From NCBI GenBank assembly GCA_003214815.1, contig QCLE01000002.1:62001-126000 (forward strand): 64,000 nt of DNA. Direction: 5' to 3'. Positions within the stretch are counted from its first letter, which is position 1, and every line of letters starts with the position of its first letter. The position numbers and the translations under genes were made by a program. This stretch comes from Prochlorococcus sp. AG-412-J13. Its GTDB lineage: Bacteria; Cyanobacteriota; Cyanobacteriia; PCC-6307; Cyanobiaceae. Of this stretch, positions 29,050-38,073 are shown piece after piece. Below the pieces are notes generated by a model, which was not told the origin of the DNA, made no database searches, and worked only from the letters and a program-made list of their open reading frames with translations.

Positions 29050-30276
29050 ATGGAAGATGTTTTAATTGAATGTTCTCCTGGTATCTCTGGAGATATGTTG
29101 TTAGGAGCTTTTTATGATTTAGGAGTGCCTAAAAAAGTCATTGAAAAACCACTTATTGATCTTGGATTAAAGGATCTATATCAACTAGAGTTTAAAGAAT
29201 CCAAAAGTTGTTCAATTCGAGGGGTCAAGGCAAAGGTTGAGAATATTGATTGTAGTCCTATCAAAAGAACTTGGAGAAGTATTAAGGAGCTTATTTTAAA
29301 TGGACACTTAGAAGATAAATTAAAAAAGATAATTTTTGAAGTATTTGAATCTTTAGCAATTGCGGAAGGAAAAGTTCATGGCATCAAATCTGAGGAGGTT
29401 CATTTTCATGAAATTGGAGCTATAGATTCATTGGTCGATATCATTGGAGTATGTGCGGCATTGAATTATTTAAATCCAAAGAAGGTGTATTGTAATGAAC
29501 CAATGTTGGGCAAAGGTTTTGTTCAAACTGAACATGGAAAATTATCTGTACCATCTCCTGCTGTCATAGAGCTAATAAGACAAAAAAATATTAAGGTTTT
29601 TTCAAACCGTGACTCAATAGAGGGTGAACTCTCAACACCAACTGGCATTGCTTTACTTGCAAATTTAGTTAACTATCTAGAACTCCCTTCAAAATATTCT
29701 ATTAACTCTTATGGAGTAGGCATTGGGAACCTAAAATTCCCATTCCCTAATTTGGTAAGAGTTTATAAAATTACTTCATTTGAGGATTCTTCTAATAATG
29801 AACAAATTAATCCAAAGCGTGAAGAGATATCTGTTCAAGAAGCATGGATTGATGACCAAACACCCGAAGATATATCTAATTTTGTGGAGAAACTCAGAAT
29901 TGAGGGAGCTTACGACGTTTCCTATCAAGCTATCAATATGAAAAAAAATAGAATTGGATTTTCTATTCAAGCAATCTTGCCCAAAGAGAAAAAAGAATTT
30001 TTTAGGCGATTATGGTTTGATTATTCCAATACTATTGGGGTTCGTGAAAGGACACAATCTAGGTGGATATTACTTAGACGCAGAGGAGAATGTTCAACGA
30101 CTTTTGGAAATATAAAAGTTAAACAAACTTTGAAACCAGATGGATCAATAATTATGAAACCAGAAAATGATGAGGTTTTGAGATTAAAACTAAAGCATAA
30201 AATATCAACTTACGAAATAAGAAAAATAATAAATGAATCAAGTAAAAAATTTAAAGCATTTGAAAACTGGAAATGA
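29050..30276 (+). CDS. larC: LarC-type nickel insertion protein
   Basis: LarC is the CTP-dependent cyclometallase that places nickel into the pincer cofactor of lactate racemase and related enzymes. The 408-residue protein begins with ECSPGISGDMLLGAFYDLGV and contains VHFHEIGAIDSLVDIIGVCA (the His/Asp metal region) and LSTPTGIALLANLV, all diagnostic of the DUF111/LarC family. No LarB, LarE or racemase gene is present here. The stop overlaps the next start as ATGA, indicating translational coupling with a flippase-like membrane protein. Confidence 0.88.
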   Translation: MEDVLIECSPGISGDMLLGAFYDLGVPKKVIEKPLIDLGLKDLYQLEFKESKSCSIRGVKAKVENIDCSPIKRTWRSIKELILNGHLEDKLKKIIFEVFESLAIAEGKVHGIKSEEVHFHEIGAIDSLVDIIGVCAALNYLNPKKVYCNEPMLGKGFVQTEHGKLSVPSPAVIELIRQKNIKVFSNRDSIEGELSTPTGIALLANLVNYLELPSKYSINSYGVGIGNLKFPFPNLVRVYKITSFEDSSNNEQINPKREEISVQEAWIDDQTPEDISNFVEKLRIEGAYDVSYQAINMKKNRIGFSIQAILPKEKKEFFRRLWFDYSNTIGVRERTQSRWILLRRRGECSTTFGNIKVKQTLKPDGSIIMKPENDEVLRLKLKHKISTYEIRKIINESSKKFKAFENWK

Positions 30277-31229
30277 GATTTCATAAAAGTAATCAACCAT
30301 ATTTGAACTTCCTTAAAAAAGTTAATTTTGGTGTATTAAAGAGTATTTTCTTTTTTTCAAGCTTGTTATATTTTTGCATCTATTTTTTTGATAATATTGA
30401 TCAAATTTCTTTTGATATCAATTTAGAAAGAAATGGAATTAATCTATCCCTATCATTTTTATTTTGTGTTTTAAGTATTTACTTGAACGCTTATGCATGG
30501 AAATATATTGTCAAATGGTTCGGGAAAGAATTTAAAAGTAATAATCTAGTCTCTTTTTATGTTTTAACCAATATTCTCAAATACGTTCCTGGAGGGGTTT
30601 GGCATTTTGTTGAAAGATTTAATTTTATAAAAAAAATAAGTAATCCTCAGATTGCTTTGTATTCGACACTTATAGAACCTTATTTTATGTTGAGTGGATC
30701 TTTTCTCTTGGCATCGCTGGGATTAATTTTTTCACCAATTTATTTTTTTCTAATTTTTCCTTTAGTGTTTTTAAATAGGAGTTTAATCTATTTTATATTA
30801 ACAAGAATAGGGTCTTTTAAGGGAAAAGTATTTGAGGTTTTGAGACTTCCAAATTCAAAGGACCAATTTGAAGGGAGAATAAATATAAGTTCTTTTTTCC
30901 CTACTAGAGCTTTATTACTTGAAATTGGTTTTGTTTTATCTAAATTTATTGGTTTTTATATTTGCTTAAATACTTTTTATAAAAGTAATACTCTGAACAT
31001 CATATTTTTATTAGTAATTTTTTCTTTGTCATGGTCTTTAGGCTTGGTAGTCCCAACAGCTCCAGGAGGAGTTGGTGTTTTTGAGGCTTGCCTCCTTTTT
31101 TTTGTTGGCAAAAGTATTCCACAAAATATAATTCTCGTTAGCTTAATTTATTTTAGGGTTATATCAACCTCGGCAGATTTGTTATTAAGCTTCCCTTTTT
31201 TAATAAGAAAATTGTCTAAAAATATCTAG
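30273..31229 (+). CDS. UPF0104 / lysylphosphatidylglycerol-synthase-TM-like integral membrane protein
   Basis: The 318-residue protein has about eight predicted transmembrane helices. The conserved region LVVPTAPGGVGVFEACLLFF near the C-terminus and the N-terminal helix plus YIVKWFGKEF loop follow the flippase-like UPF0104 family. The MprF catalytic domain is absent. Members act in polyprenol-linked or lipid transport, but the substrate here is unknown. It overlaps larC by 4 bp upstream and convergent futB by 4 bp at the end. Confidence 0.8.
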   Translation: MRFHKSNQPYLNFLKKVNFGVLKSIFFFSSLLYFCIYFFDNIDQISFDINLERNGINLSLSFLFCVLSIYLNAYAWKYIVKWFGKEFKSNNLVSFYVLTNILKYVPGGVWHFVERFNFIKKISNPQIALYSTLIEPYFMLSGSFLLASLGLIFSPIYFFLIFPLVFLNRSLIYFILTRIGSFKGKVFEVLRLPNSKDQFEGRINISSFFPTRALLLEIGFVLSKFIGFYICLNTFYKSNTLNIIFLLVIFSLSWSLGLVVPTAPGGVGVFEACLLFFVGKSIPQNIILVSLIYFRVISTSADLLLSFPFLIRKLSKNI

Positions 31230-32764
31230 TTTTTTTTCTCTAAACTTGGTATCAATGTAATTGATGCAATAAGGCCTAAAGTCATGATAAGAATAGTTGG
31301 TAATATTGCCTCTACCATTCTTTCATCCCCAGCATATTGGTATATTCTCACAGATAATGTATCAAAATCGAACGGTCTTAAAATAAAGGTTATGGGTAAT
31401 TCTTTTATTGTGTCTACAAAAACTAAAAGTGAACCTACGAATATTGGTCCTTGGAGAAGAGGTAGATGAATTCTTTTGATAATCCCCAGCCAATCCTCTC
31501 CTAGTCCAAGTGCTGCTTCATCTAAACTAGGAGAGATTCTCTCAAGACTTGAATCAATAGAACCCTTAGAAATAGTTAGAAATCTGACAAGATAACCCCA
31601 AATTAGTAAGCAAATAGCAATGAAATTAAATTTTGAAGAAGAAATACTTATTAAAGATAAAGCTAATACAGTTCCTGGAATTGCGTAACCTATCCCCGCA
31701 AGGTTTGTTATTAGTCCTAATAATAAGCTTTTATTTGGACGCCTTGCTAAGGAAATTATTAAGGAGAATAGCATCGTTATTAATGCAGTAAAAAATCCTA
31801 GACTTATGGTCCTGAATGATAGGGTAAGTAATTCTATAGATAACCCTTTTTGAATTTGATCGATATTGAGCATAACCCAAAAACATGGAATTCCAAAAGA
31901 GAAAATTGGAGGAAATAAAGATATGGTTATTGCTAAAAGAGCTCTAGTTTTTTTTAATTCCCACCCTTGAGAATCTTTTGATGCAGGATTCTCACTCCAC
32001 CTCTTTGATTTTCTTCTCGAGAATTTTTCAAAAATAATTAAAGTGAAAATTATTAATAAGGCTACCAAAGATAGTCCAATAGCACTTTGTGGATTGCCCT
32101 CAATTATCCAATTTTCGGCTATACCTGTAGAAATACTTGGAATATTTAATAATGCAAATGTACCTAACTCATTCATTACTTCCATACACATTAAACTTAT
32201 TCCTGTTATTAGCGCTGGTAACGCCATTGGAAAAGCGATTTTAAAGAAGCTCCTCCATGGCCCAACTCCTAATCCTCTACTAGCATTGATTTGATTAACT
32301 CCAAATTTATTAAAACTTTCGTTAGCAAGTATGAATACATATGGATAAGTAGAAATTGAAAGTATTAATACCCCCCACCATAAACCAGTTACTTGATACC
32401 CAAAAATACTTCCTAAATCCTGCAAAACAGCTGTTATTAGATATGCTGGGGCGGCTAGTGGAATTAGCTGACAAATACGGAGAACTTTTCTGAACTTAAA
32501 ATCACAATTTGAAAGTAACCATCCATTTAAAGTACCTAATCCTCCTCCAAATAAACTTGTCAGTACTAAAACTTTTAAAGTTTCTAATACCTCTTCTCCT
32601 CCAGCAATGCCTAATGAAAAATTCCCACTTATAATATATTGAATTCCTTCAAGAAGAAAATTGGAAATTGGAATGATTACTAAGAATGCAACAATAAACG
32701 AAGTAAAATAAAAAAGTTTTAATTCGGTTACTGCTTTTTTAAATCCTTTAATAAGTATTTTCAA
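31226..32764 (-). CDS. futB: Iron(III) ABC transporter permease, FutB type
   Basis: The 512-residue protein has about 12 helices with two binding-protein-dependent transport modules, each with an EAA-like loop: NQINASRGLGVGPWRSFFKI (first) and SPSLDEAALGLGEDWLGIIK (second). The fused two-module arrangement is typical of SfuB/FutB permeases that import ferric iron. No periplasmic binding protein or ATPase is beside it. Assignment to iron rests on this architecture and on picocyanobacterial context rather than on a unique motif. Confidence 0.82.
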   Translation of the reverse strand: MKILIKGFKKAVTELKLFYFTSFIVAFLVIIPISNFLLEGIQYIISGNFSLGIAGGEEVLETLKVLVLTSLFGGGLGTLNGWLLSNCDFKFRKVLRICQLIPLAAPAYLITAVLQDLGSIFGYQVTGLWWGVLILSISTYPYVFILANESFNKFGVNQINASRGLGVGPWRSFFKIAFPMALPALITGISLMCMEVMNELGTFALLNIPSISTGIAENWIIEGNPQSAIGLSLVALLIIFTLIIFEKFSRRKSKRWSENPASKDSQGWELKKTRALLAITISLFPPIFSFGIPCFWVMLNIDQIQKGLSIELLTLSFRTISLGFFTALITMLFSLIISLARRPNKSLLLGLITNLAGIGYAIPGTVLALSLISISSSKFNFIAICLLIWGYLVRFLTISKGSIDSSLERISPSLDEAALGLGEDWLGIIKRIHLPLLQGPIFVGSLLVFVDTIKELPITFILRPFDFDTLSVRIYQYAGDERMVEAILPTILIMTLGLIASITLIPSLEKKN

Positions 32765-32792
32765 AAATTAATTAAACCCTAATATGTATACT

Positions 32793-33923
32793 CTAATCTG
32801 TACTAAATCTACATGATGAAAGTTGATTCTTAATAGTTTGATGATCTAAGTTTTTCCCAATTAATACTATCTTGTTAGATTTTTCTTTTGTCCATTCTTC
32901 ATCATCAAGAGAAAATCGTTTCCCAGATAGGTGAAAAATGTGTTTTCTTTCACTTTCCATAAACCATAATATTCCTTTCGCCCTAAATACATTTTGTGAG
33001 ATTTGATTATCTAAGAAATATTGAAACTTCCTTAAGGAAAATGGATCATATGTCTCATAAGAAACTGAGGTAAAACCCTCTATATTATTAATCAAATCGT
33101 GTGAATGAGAAGAATGATCGTGTGAATGAGAAGAATGATCGTGTGAATGAGAAGAATGATCTTGTGAAAGAGAAGAATGATCTTGTGAAAGAGAAGAATG
33201 ATCTTGTGAAAGAGAAGAATGATCTTGTGAAAGAGAAGAATGATCTTGTGAAAGAGAAGAATGATCGTGTGAATTTTCTTCTAAATCTTCTTTATCGTTA
33301 AGGTATTTAAAAGTATCTGTTTCAAATAGACCTACACTCATTATTGTTTGTAATCCAACTTCACTATTGGTTGATCTCAATATCCTTGGTTCTTTTTTTA
33401 TTTTATTTATAAATTTTTCAACTTTCTTTAATTGTTCTTCGTTGACTAAGTCACATTTATTTAGGAGAAGGATATCTCCGTATAAAATCTGAGAATAGGC
33501 GACACTTGTATTATTAATTTCAAAATCAAAATTTTCTCCATCAATAACTGTGATGATTGAATCTAATCTTACTTTTTCTCGAAGATCTCCAGCAGCGAAA
33601 GTCATGGCTACTGGTAATGGATCTGCTAGCCCAGTAGTCTCGACAATCAAATAGTCTATTTTTTTAGATCTTTCTAAAACTTTGGATACTGTATTTAATA
33701 ATTCACCATTTATAGTGCAACATATACAGCCATTATTTAATTCGATCATATCTTCTGAGCCTTCTATTATTAAGTCATTATCAATTCCTATCTCTCCAAA
33801 TTCATTAACCAAAACAGCTGTTTTAAGACCAACTTGATTTTTTAAAATATGATTTAAAAGTGTAGTTTTACCAGAACCTAAAAATCCACTAATGATCGTA
33901 ACAGGTAATAACTTTTTAGACAT
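32793..33923 (-). CDS. COG0523 / CobW-type GTPase metallochaperone with heptad tract
   Basis: The 376-residue protein has the G3E GTPase signatures: P-loop GFLGSGKTT (13-21), the metal-binding GCICCTI (CxCC, near 65-70), VETTGLADP and the NKCDL base-recognition motif, plus the C-terminal CobW_C domain (FRAKGILWFMESERKHIFHL). Between these domains sits an eight-unit heptad tract (DHSSLSQ five times, DHSSHSH three times). The family includes zinc (ZNG1-like) and nitrile hydratase chaperones. There is no cobaltochelatase nearby, so the metal is more likely zinc; that is inference. Confidence 0.9.
   Translation of the reverse strand: MSKKLLPVTIISGFLGSGKTTLLNHILKNQVGLKTAVLVNEFGEIGIDNDLIIEGSEDMIELNNGCICCTINGELLNTVSKVLERSKKIDYLIVETTGLADPLPVAMTFAAGDLREKVRLDSIITVIDGENFDFEINNTSVAYSQILYGDILLLNKCDLVNEEQLKKVEKFINKIKKEPRILRSTNSEVGLQTIMSVGLFETDTFKYLNDKEDLEENSHDHSSLSQDHSSLSQDHSSLSQDHSSLSQDHSSLSQDHSSHSHDHSSHSHDHSSHSHDLINNIEGFTSVSYETYDPFSLRKFQYFLDNQISQNVFRAKGILWFMESERKHIFHLSGKRFSLDDEEWTKEKSNKIVLIGKNLDHQTIKNQLSSCRFSTD
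33099..33266. repeat. Eight tandem 21-bp units inside the COG0523 gene
   Basis: 168 bp made of eight contiguous 21-bp units. Five units are identical to each other (encoding DHSSLSQ) and three differ only at a few bases (encoding DHSSHSH); the change converts Leu/Gln to His codons. The unit length preserves frame. Because all copies are nearly identical at the DNA level, recent slippage or unequal exchange is likely. Confidence 0.97.
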
Positions 33924-33964
33924 TTTGACGAATTTTCTAAGTGAATAAATTTAAATTTGTAATT

Positions 33965-34255
33965 TTATTTATCGAAAACTTTATTTATTTCTGAAGCTAA
34001 TGTTTGATCCAGATTTGTTATGCCCCCCAAATCATGGGTACTTAACCTAATTATTACTTTTGAATAAACGTTTTCCCAGTCAGGATGATGGTTGTATTTT
34101 TCGCAAATTAAAGCAATTTTAGTCATAAATGAGAAGGCTTCAATAAAATTAAAAAATTTAAATTCTCTCTGGATTTGTTCATTGTTAATTTCCCAGCCGG
34201 GTATTTTGACAACTAATTCCTTTAATTCTTCATCTTGCAGAAGGTAAGGTTTCAT
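33965..34255 (-). CDS. phhB: Pterin-4a-carbinolamine dehydratase family protein
   Basis: A 96-residue protein with the PCD signatures: WEINNEQIQREFKFFNFIEA, the active-site NHHPDW block (EKYNHHPDWENVY) and LSTHDLGGITNLDQTLA. Family members dehydrate 4a-hydroxytetrahydrobiopterin or act in pterin-dependent processes; in cyanobacteria without a phenylalanine hydroxylase the role is unclear. It sits between the COG0523 chaperone and a YjbQ-family gene, all on the minus strand. Confidence 0.93.
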   Translation of the reverse strand: MKPYLLQDEELKELVVKIPGWEINNEQIQREFKFFNFIEAFSFMTKIALICEKYNHHPDWENVYSKVIIRLSTHDLGGITNLDQTLASEINKVFDK

Positions 34256-34298
34256 TTAATAATTAATATAAGTTTTAATTAATTACATTATAAATATT

Positions 34299-34754
34299 TT
34301 ACCTTTTCTCACCAATTATGTGAATATTCAAAACCCTTTCTTTTTGATCTAATCTATGTTCCCATAAATACACTGCTTGCCATGTACCAAGCATAATATT
34401 GCTGTCCTGAAAACTCAAAGATAAACAAGTGTTTGTTAAGGATGTTTTAATATGTGCTGGCATATCGTCAGCTCCTTCTTGATAATGTTTATAAGAAATT
34501 TCTTCTCTATTTTTAGATAAAGTTAAGTAGGAATTATGTGGGACTATAGATTGCATATATTTTTTTAAGTCTCTTAGTACGTTTGGATCAGCATTCTCAT
34601 TAATAGTTAAGCTGCAACTGGTATGAAGTGAAGTTAAATTTAAAATTCCTGAATCAAAATTATTTTTTTCAATAAACAAATTTAAATCATTTGTTATGTC
34701 AATAAAACCCTCACCATTGGTTATAAATTCTAATTTTGAAAATATTTGTTCCAT
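34299..34754 (-). CDS. YjbQ family protein (UPF0047)
   Basis: The 151-residue protein follows the UPF0047 consensus: FIDITNDLNLFI, LTSLHTSCSLTINENADP, the DDMPAHIKTSL segment containing His, and MLGTWQAVYLWEHR near the end. The family is a small beta-sandwich with three conserved His that has been linked to thiamine-phosphate synthase activity, but the physiological reaction is unresolved. Length and order of motifs are standard. It is about 40 bp upstream of phhB on the same strand. Confidence 0.93.
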   Translation of the reverse strand: MEQIFSKLEFITNGEGFIDITNDLNLFIEKNNFDSGILNLTSLHTSCSLTINENADPNVLRDLKKYMQSIVPHNSYLTLSKNREEISYKHYQEGADDMPAHIKTSLTNTCLSLSFQDSNIMLGTWQAVYLWEHRLDQKERVLNIHIIGEKR

Positions 34755-34862
34755 ATAAGAAAAAACTCAATTAATTAATATTCTATTATGGATAAACAAT
34801 GTATGTTTAATGGAAACATCAAAATTTTTATCTTAAAATGAGTTTAATTTATATATAAATTT

Positions 34863-36368
34863 TTGGCCGAAATTCAATGGAATAAGCTGGGGGCTTATCT
34901 TAAAGAAACTCAAATATTAGGTTCAATCCAAAATACACTTTATTGGGATCAGAATACTGGGATGCCTAAGAAGGGAGCTTCTTGGAGGTCTGAACAACTT
35001 ACCTATATTGCAAAAATCTTGCATAGAAGAAATTCTTCAGAAGAATTTTTGAATTTAATACAATCCGCTAAAAATGAATTATTAGATACTGAACAAAATT
35101 CCAATAATCAACTCTTTATTGAAGCTAAAGAAAGAAACATTAATCTTTTAATCAAGGAATTTAATAAAGCGAAAGATTTAGATCCTAAATTAGTTGAGTC
35201 TTTAGCAAAGGCAAAATCTAAAGGATATGAAAGTTGGCAAGAAGCTAAGAAAAAATCAGATTTTAAAGTTTTTCTCCCATTCTTTGAAGAACTAGTCAAA
35301 TTACGGATTGAAGAGGCTAAACAAATATCAGATCAATATTCACCATGGGAGACTCTAGCCCAACCCTTTGAGCCTGAATTAACTTTAAAGTGGTTGAATA
35401 CAATGTTTCAGCCTTTGAAAGATACTCTCCCAGAGTTGATTAGAGGAATTAACAAGTCAAAGAAATATCACTGGGATTTAAGTCCAGAATCTCAACAGAA
35501 CTTATGTTTTAAATTACTTGATGAGTTTGGAAGAGATAAAGATCTAGTTGTTGTTGGTAAATCTCCCCATCCTTTTTCGATTACATTAGGGCCTAATGAT
35601 TATAGGATTACGACAAGAATTGTTGAAGGTGAACCATTATCAAGTTTTTTAGCAACTGCGCATGAGTGGGGACATTCAATTTATGAGCAAGGTCTGCCAT
35701 CACAAAGTCATCAATGGTTTGCTTGGCCTTTAGGTCAGGCAACTTCTATGGGCATACATGAAAGTCAATCATTATTTTGGGAAAATAGAATAGTTAAATC
35801 AAAATCTTTTTCGAAAAGATTTTTTAAAGAATTTGTTTCAGCTGGATGTTCATTAAATAATCATTTTGAGCTCTGGAAATCTATTAATCATTTGGAAGTA
35901 GGATTAAATAGGGTTGAGGCAGATGAGTTGACCTATGGTTTACACATTCTGGTTAGAACCGAACTTGAAATAGATTTAATTGAGGGAGGTTTACCTGCTG
36001 AAGATATTCCAGAGGAATGGAATCAAAGATATGGTGAACTTTTAGGAATAAAACCATCTAATGATTCAGAAGGTTGTCTTCAAGATGTTCATTGGAGTGA
36101 AGGTGCGTTTGGATATTTCCCTTCATATTTGTTAGGTCATCTTATAAGTGCGCAAATATCTTCTCAAATGGAAAGAGACATTGGTTTGATTGATGATTTA
36201 ATCCAAAATGGTGAATATCAAAAAATCATCTTTTGGTTAAGAAATAATGTTCATAAATATGGCAGATCAGTTAATTCTATGGAATTGATAAGAACGGTCA
36301 CTAACGAAGAACTATCACCAAACTATTTTATTAATCATTTAAGGTCTAAAGTAAATGATTTTTGCTGA
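34863..36368 (+). CDS. Thermostable carboxypeptidase Taq (M32) family metallopeptidase
   Basis: The 501-residue protein begins at TTG 34863 (M/AEIQWNKLG); a stop lies just upstream in frame. The catalytic zinc motif HEWGH lies near 268-272 (TAHEWGHSIYEQG), with the second-site GIHESQSLFWENR downstream and VRTELEIDLIEG near the C-terminus. M32 carboxypeptidases release C-terminal residues broadly except proline. The protein is full length. It is divergent from the YjbQ gene, and the gap to ppa is 63 bp. Confidence 0.94.
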   Translation: MAEIQWNKLGAYLKETQILGSIQNTLYWDQNTGMPKKGASWRSEQLTYIAKILHRRNSSEEFLNLIQSAKNELLDTEQNSNNQLFIEAKERNINLLIKEFNKAKDLDPKLVESLAKAKSKGYESWQEAKKKSDFKVFLPFFEELVKLRIEEAKQISDQYSPWETLAQPFEPELTLKWLNTMFQPLKDTLPELIRGINKSKKYHWDLSPESQQNLCFKLLDEFGRDKDLVVVGKSPHPFSITLGPNDYRITTRIVEGEPLSSFLATAHEWGHSIYEQGLPSQSHQWFAWPLGQATSMGIHESQSLFWENRIVKSKSFSKRFFKEFVSAGCSLNNHFELWKSINHLEVGLNRVEADELTYGLHILVRTELEIDLIEGGLPAEDIPEEWNQRYGELLGIKPSNDSEGCLQDVHWSEGAFGYFPSYLLGHLISAQISSQMERDIGLIDDLIQNGEYQKIIFWLRNNVHKYGRSVNSMELIRTVTNEELSPNYFINHLRSKVNDFC

Positions 36369-36431
36369 AACATTACTTTTAAAGAATTTGGTTGAGTGTG
36401 AGGATGTAAGATAAATAAAAATTAATTCTTA

Positions 36432-37019
36432 ATGGCAAACCTGAATCAACCCCCAAGCAGGGTTACACCAAATTTATTACATATACTAAACGCTTTCACT
36501 GATAGCTCAAACACAATAATTAACACAATTGTTGAATTGAACTCTAACACCATAAATAAATATGAATTAATTACAGAAACTGGTCACCTTAAACTTGATA
36601 GGGTAGGTTATTCTTCACTTGCTTATCCTTTTGCTTATGGATGTATACCAAGGACATGGGATGAAGATGGAGATCCACTTGATGTCGAAATTGTTAGTGT
36701 AACTGAGCCATTGATACCTGGGTCTATTGTGGAGGCTAGGATTATTGGGGTGATGAAATTTGATGATGGTGGAGAGGTCGATGATAAGGTAATAGCAGTT
36801 CTCGCAGATGATAAAAGAATGGATCATATCTCAAGTTATGAAGACCTTGGAGAACATTGGTTAAAAGAAACAAAGTATTATTGGGAGCACTACAAAGATC
36901 TAAAAAAACCTGGAACATGTACTGTTAATGGTTTTTTTGGGATAAAAGAAGCTGTTAAAGTGATTAAAGATTGCGAAGAGAGATACAAAAAAGAAATTGA
37001 TCCTAAATTAGTAAATTAA
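36432..37019 (+). CDS. ppa: Inorganic pyrophosphatase, family I, with intact catalytic residues
   Basis: Hydrolyses PPi to drive biosynthesis. In the 195-residue protein the expected catalytic positions are all present: Glu35, Lys43, Glu45, Arg57, Tyr65, Tyr69, Asp79, Asp81 and Asp84 in DEDGDPLD, Asp112, Asp117, Lys119, and Tyr154-Lys155 in EHYKDL. About 14 N-terminal residues precede the domain. The sequence differs from the other family-I protein in the window and looks like a distinct subfamily. A terminator hairpin overlaps the end. Confidence 0.96.
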   Translation: MANLNQPPSRVTPNLLHILNAFTDSSNTIINTIVELNSNTINKYELITETGHLKLDRVGYSSLAYPFAYGCIPRTWDEDGDPLDVEIVSVTEPLIPGSIVEARIIGVMKFDDGGEVDDKVIAVLADDKRMDHISSYEDLGEHWLKETKYYWEHYKDLKKPGTCTVNGFFGIKEAVKVIKDCEERYKKEIDPKLVN

Positions 37020-37033
37020 CTAATTTTTGTTTT
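37005..37033. terminator. Terminator hairpin between ppa and hemC
   Basis: AAATTAGT at 37005-37012 and ACTAATTT at 37019-37026 form an 8-bp stem with a six-base loop, followed by TTGTTTT on the plus strand. It spans the two abutting convergent stop codons (ppa ends 37019, hemC ends 37020), so a bidirectional role is likely. The low G/C content makes the stem weak. Confidence 0.5.
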
Positions 37034-37976
37034 CTCTAAATTCTTTAAATATTTCGCTGAGTATTTTGTCGGCACCTTGTAGCTTTAGTTTTTTTGCTAG
37101 TTCTATGCCTACCAGTTCAGAATCATTAATATTGCCAATCACTTGATCTTTTATAAGCCTTTTCCCATCAAGGGAGGCTACCATACCAGTAAGGTAAAGT
37201 TGCCCATTATCAATATTACTATTAACACCTATTGGGACTTGGCATCCACCTTCAAGCTCTCTTAAAAAAGCCCTTTCTGCAAGACATCTTTGACTAGTGG
37301 GTTTATCTTCTAAGACATTTATAATTTCTAAAACTTTTTTATCATCAGATTTACATTCAATGCCTAAAGCACCTTGGCCAACGGCATGAAGGGAAATTTC
37401 ACTTGGTATAATCTGGTGAATTCTGGATTCAAAGCCTAATCTCTTTAACCCAGCGGCCGCAAGAATTATACAATCAAACTCTCCGGCATCTAATTTTTCT
37501 ACTCTTGTAATAACATTGCCCCTTATATCTTTGAAAACAAGATGCGGGTACTTATTTCTTAATTGTGCAAGTCTTCTTAAAGAGCTTGTTCCTACAATCG
37601 AACCTTCAGGTAAGGTTTCTAATTTATAACAGTCATTTTTTTTGCTTACTACTAAAGCATCTGCGGGATCTTCCCTTTTTGTAATGCATCCTAATTTAAG
37701 GCCATTAGGCAAATTGGTTGGCAAATCTTTCAGAGAATGTACTGCTATATCTGCATGGCCTACGAGCATTTGTGCTTCAAGTTCTTTTGTAAATAAGCCT
37801 TTGTCGCCTATTTTTGCTAAGGCTACATCAAGGATTTTGTCACCTTGAGTTGCCATGGCTTCTATAGATACCTCTAAATTGGGTATATTCCTTTCTAGTT
37901 GATCTTTAACCCATAAAGTTTGAACCATTGCTAGTTTACTTCTTCTACTAGCTATTTTCAGCTTAAAATTAGTCAT
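37020..37976 (-). CDS. hemC: Porphobilinogen deaminase (hydroxymethylbilane synthase)
   Basis: Joins four porphobilinogens into hydroxymethylbilane on a dipyrromethane cofactor. The 318-residue protein has [65 protein letters not shown], and EGGCQVPIG carrying the cofactor-binding cysteine. Every key Arg, Asp and Cys position is present. It abuts the ppa stop with no gap and lies downstream of sigA, about 100 bp away, on the same strand. Confidence 0.97.
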   Translation of the reverse strand: MTNFKLKIASRRSKLAMVQTLWVKDQLERNIPNLEVSIEAMATQGDKILDVALAKIGDKGLFTKELEAQMLVGHADIAVHSLKDLPTNLPNGLKLGCITKREDPADALVVSKKNDCYKLETLPEGSIVGTSSLRRLAQLRNKYPHLVFKDIRGNVITRVEKLDAGEFDCIILAAAGLKRLGFESRIHQIIPSEISLHAVGQGALGIECKSDDKKVLEIINVLEDKPTSQRCLAERAFLRELEGGCQVPIGVNSNIDNGQLYLTGMVASLDGKRLIKDQVIGNINDSELVGIELAKKLKLQGADKILSEIFKEFRENKN

Positions 37977-38073
37977 TAAATATTATTTTGAGTTTGAATT
38001 AAAAATAAAGTCGAATTTATTTTAAGCTATTCTTTTGCAAGTTTTTAAAGCTGAAAATTATACTTAACTTTTT

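Noticed and set aside
33101-33301. Plus-strand frame through the 21-bp repeats
   Set aside because: It is a low-complexity shadow of the repeat tract; the minus-strand frame is a complete GTPase.
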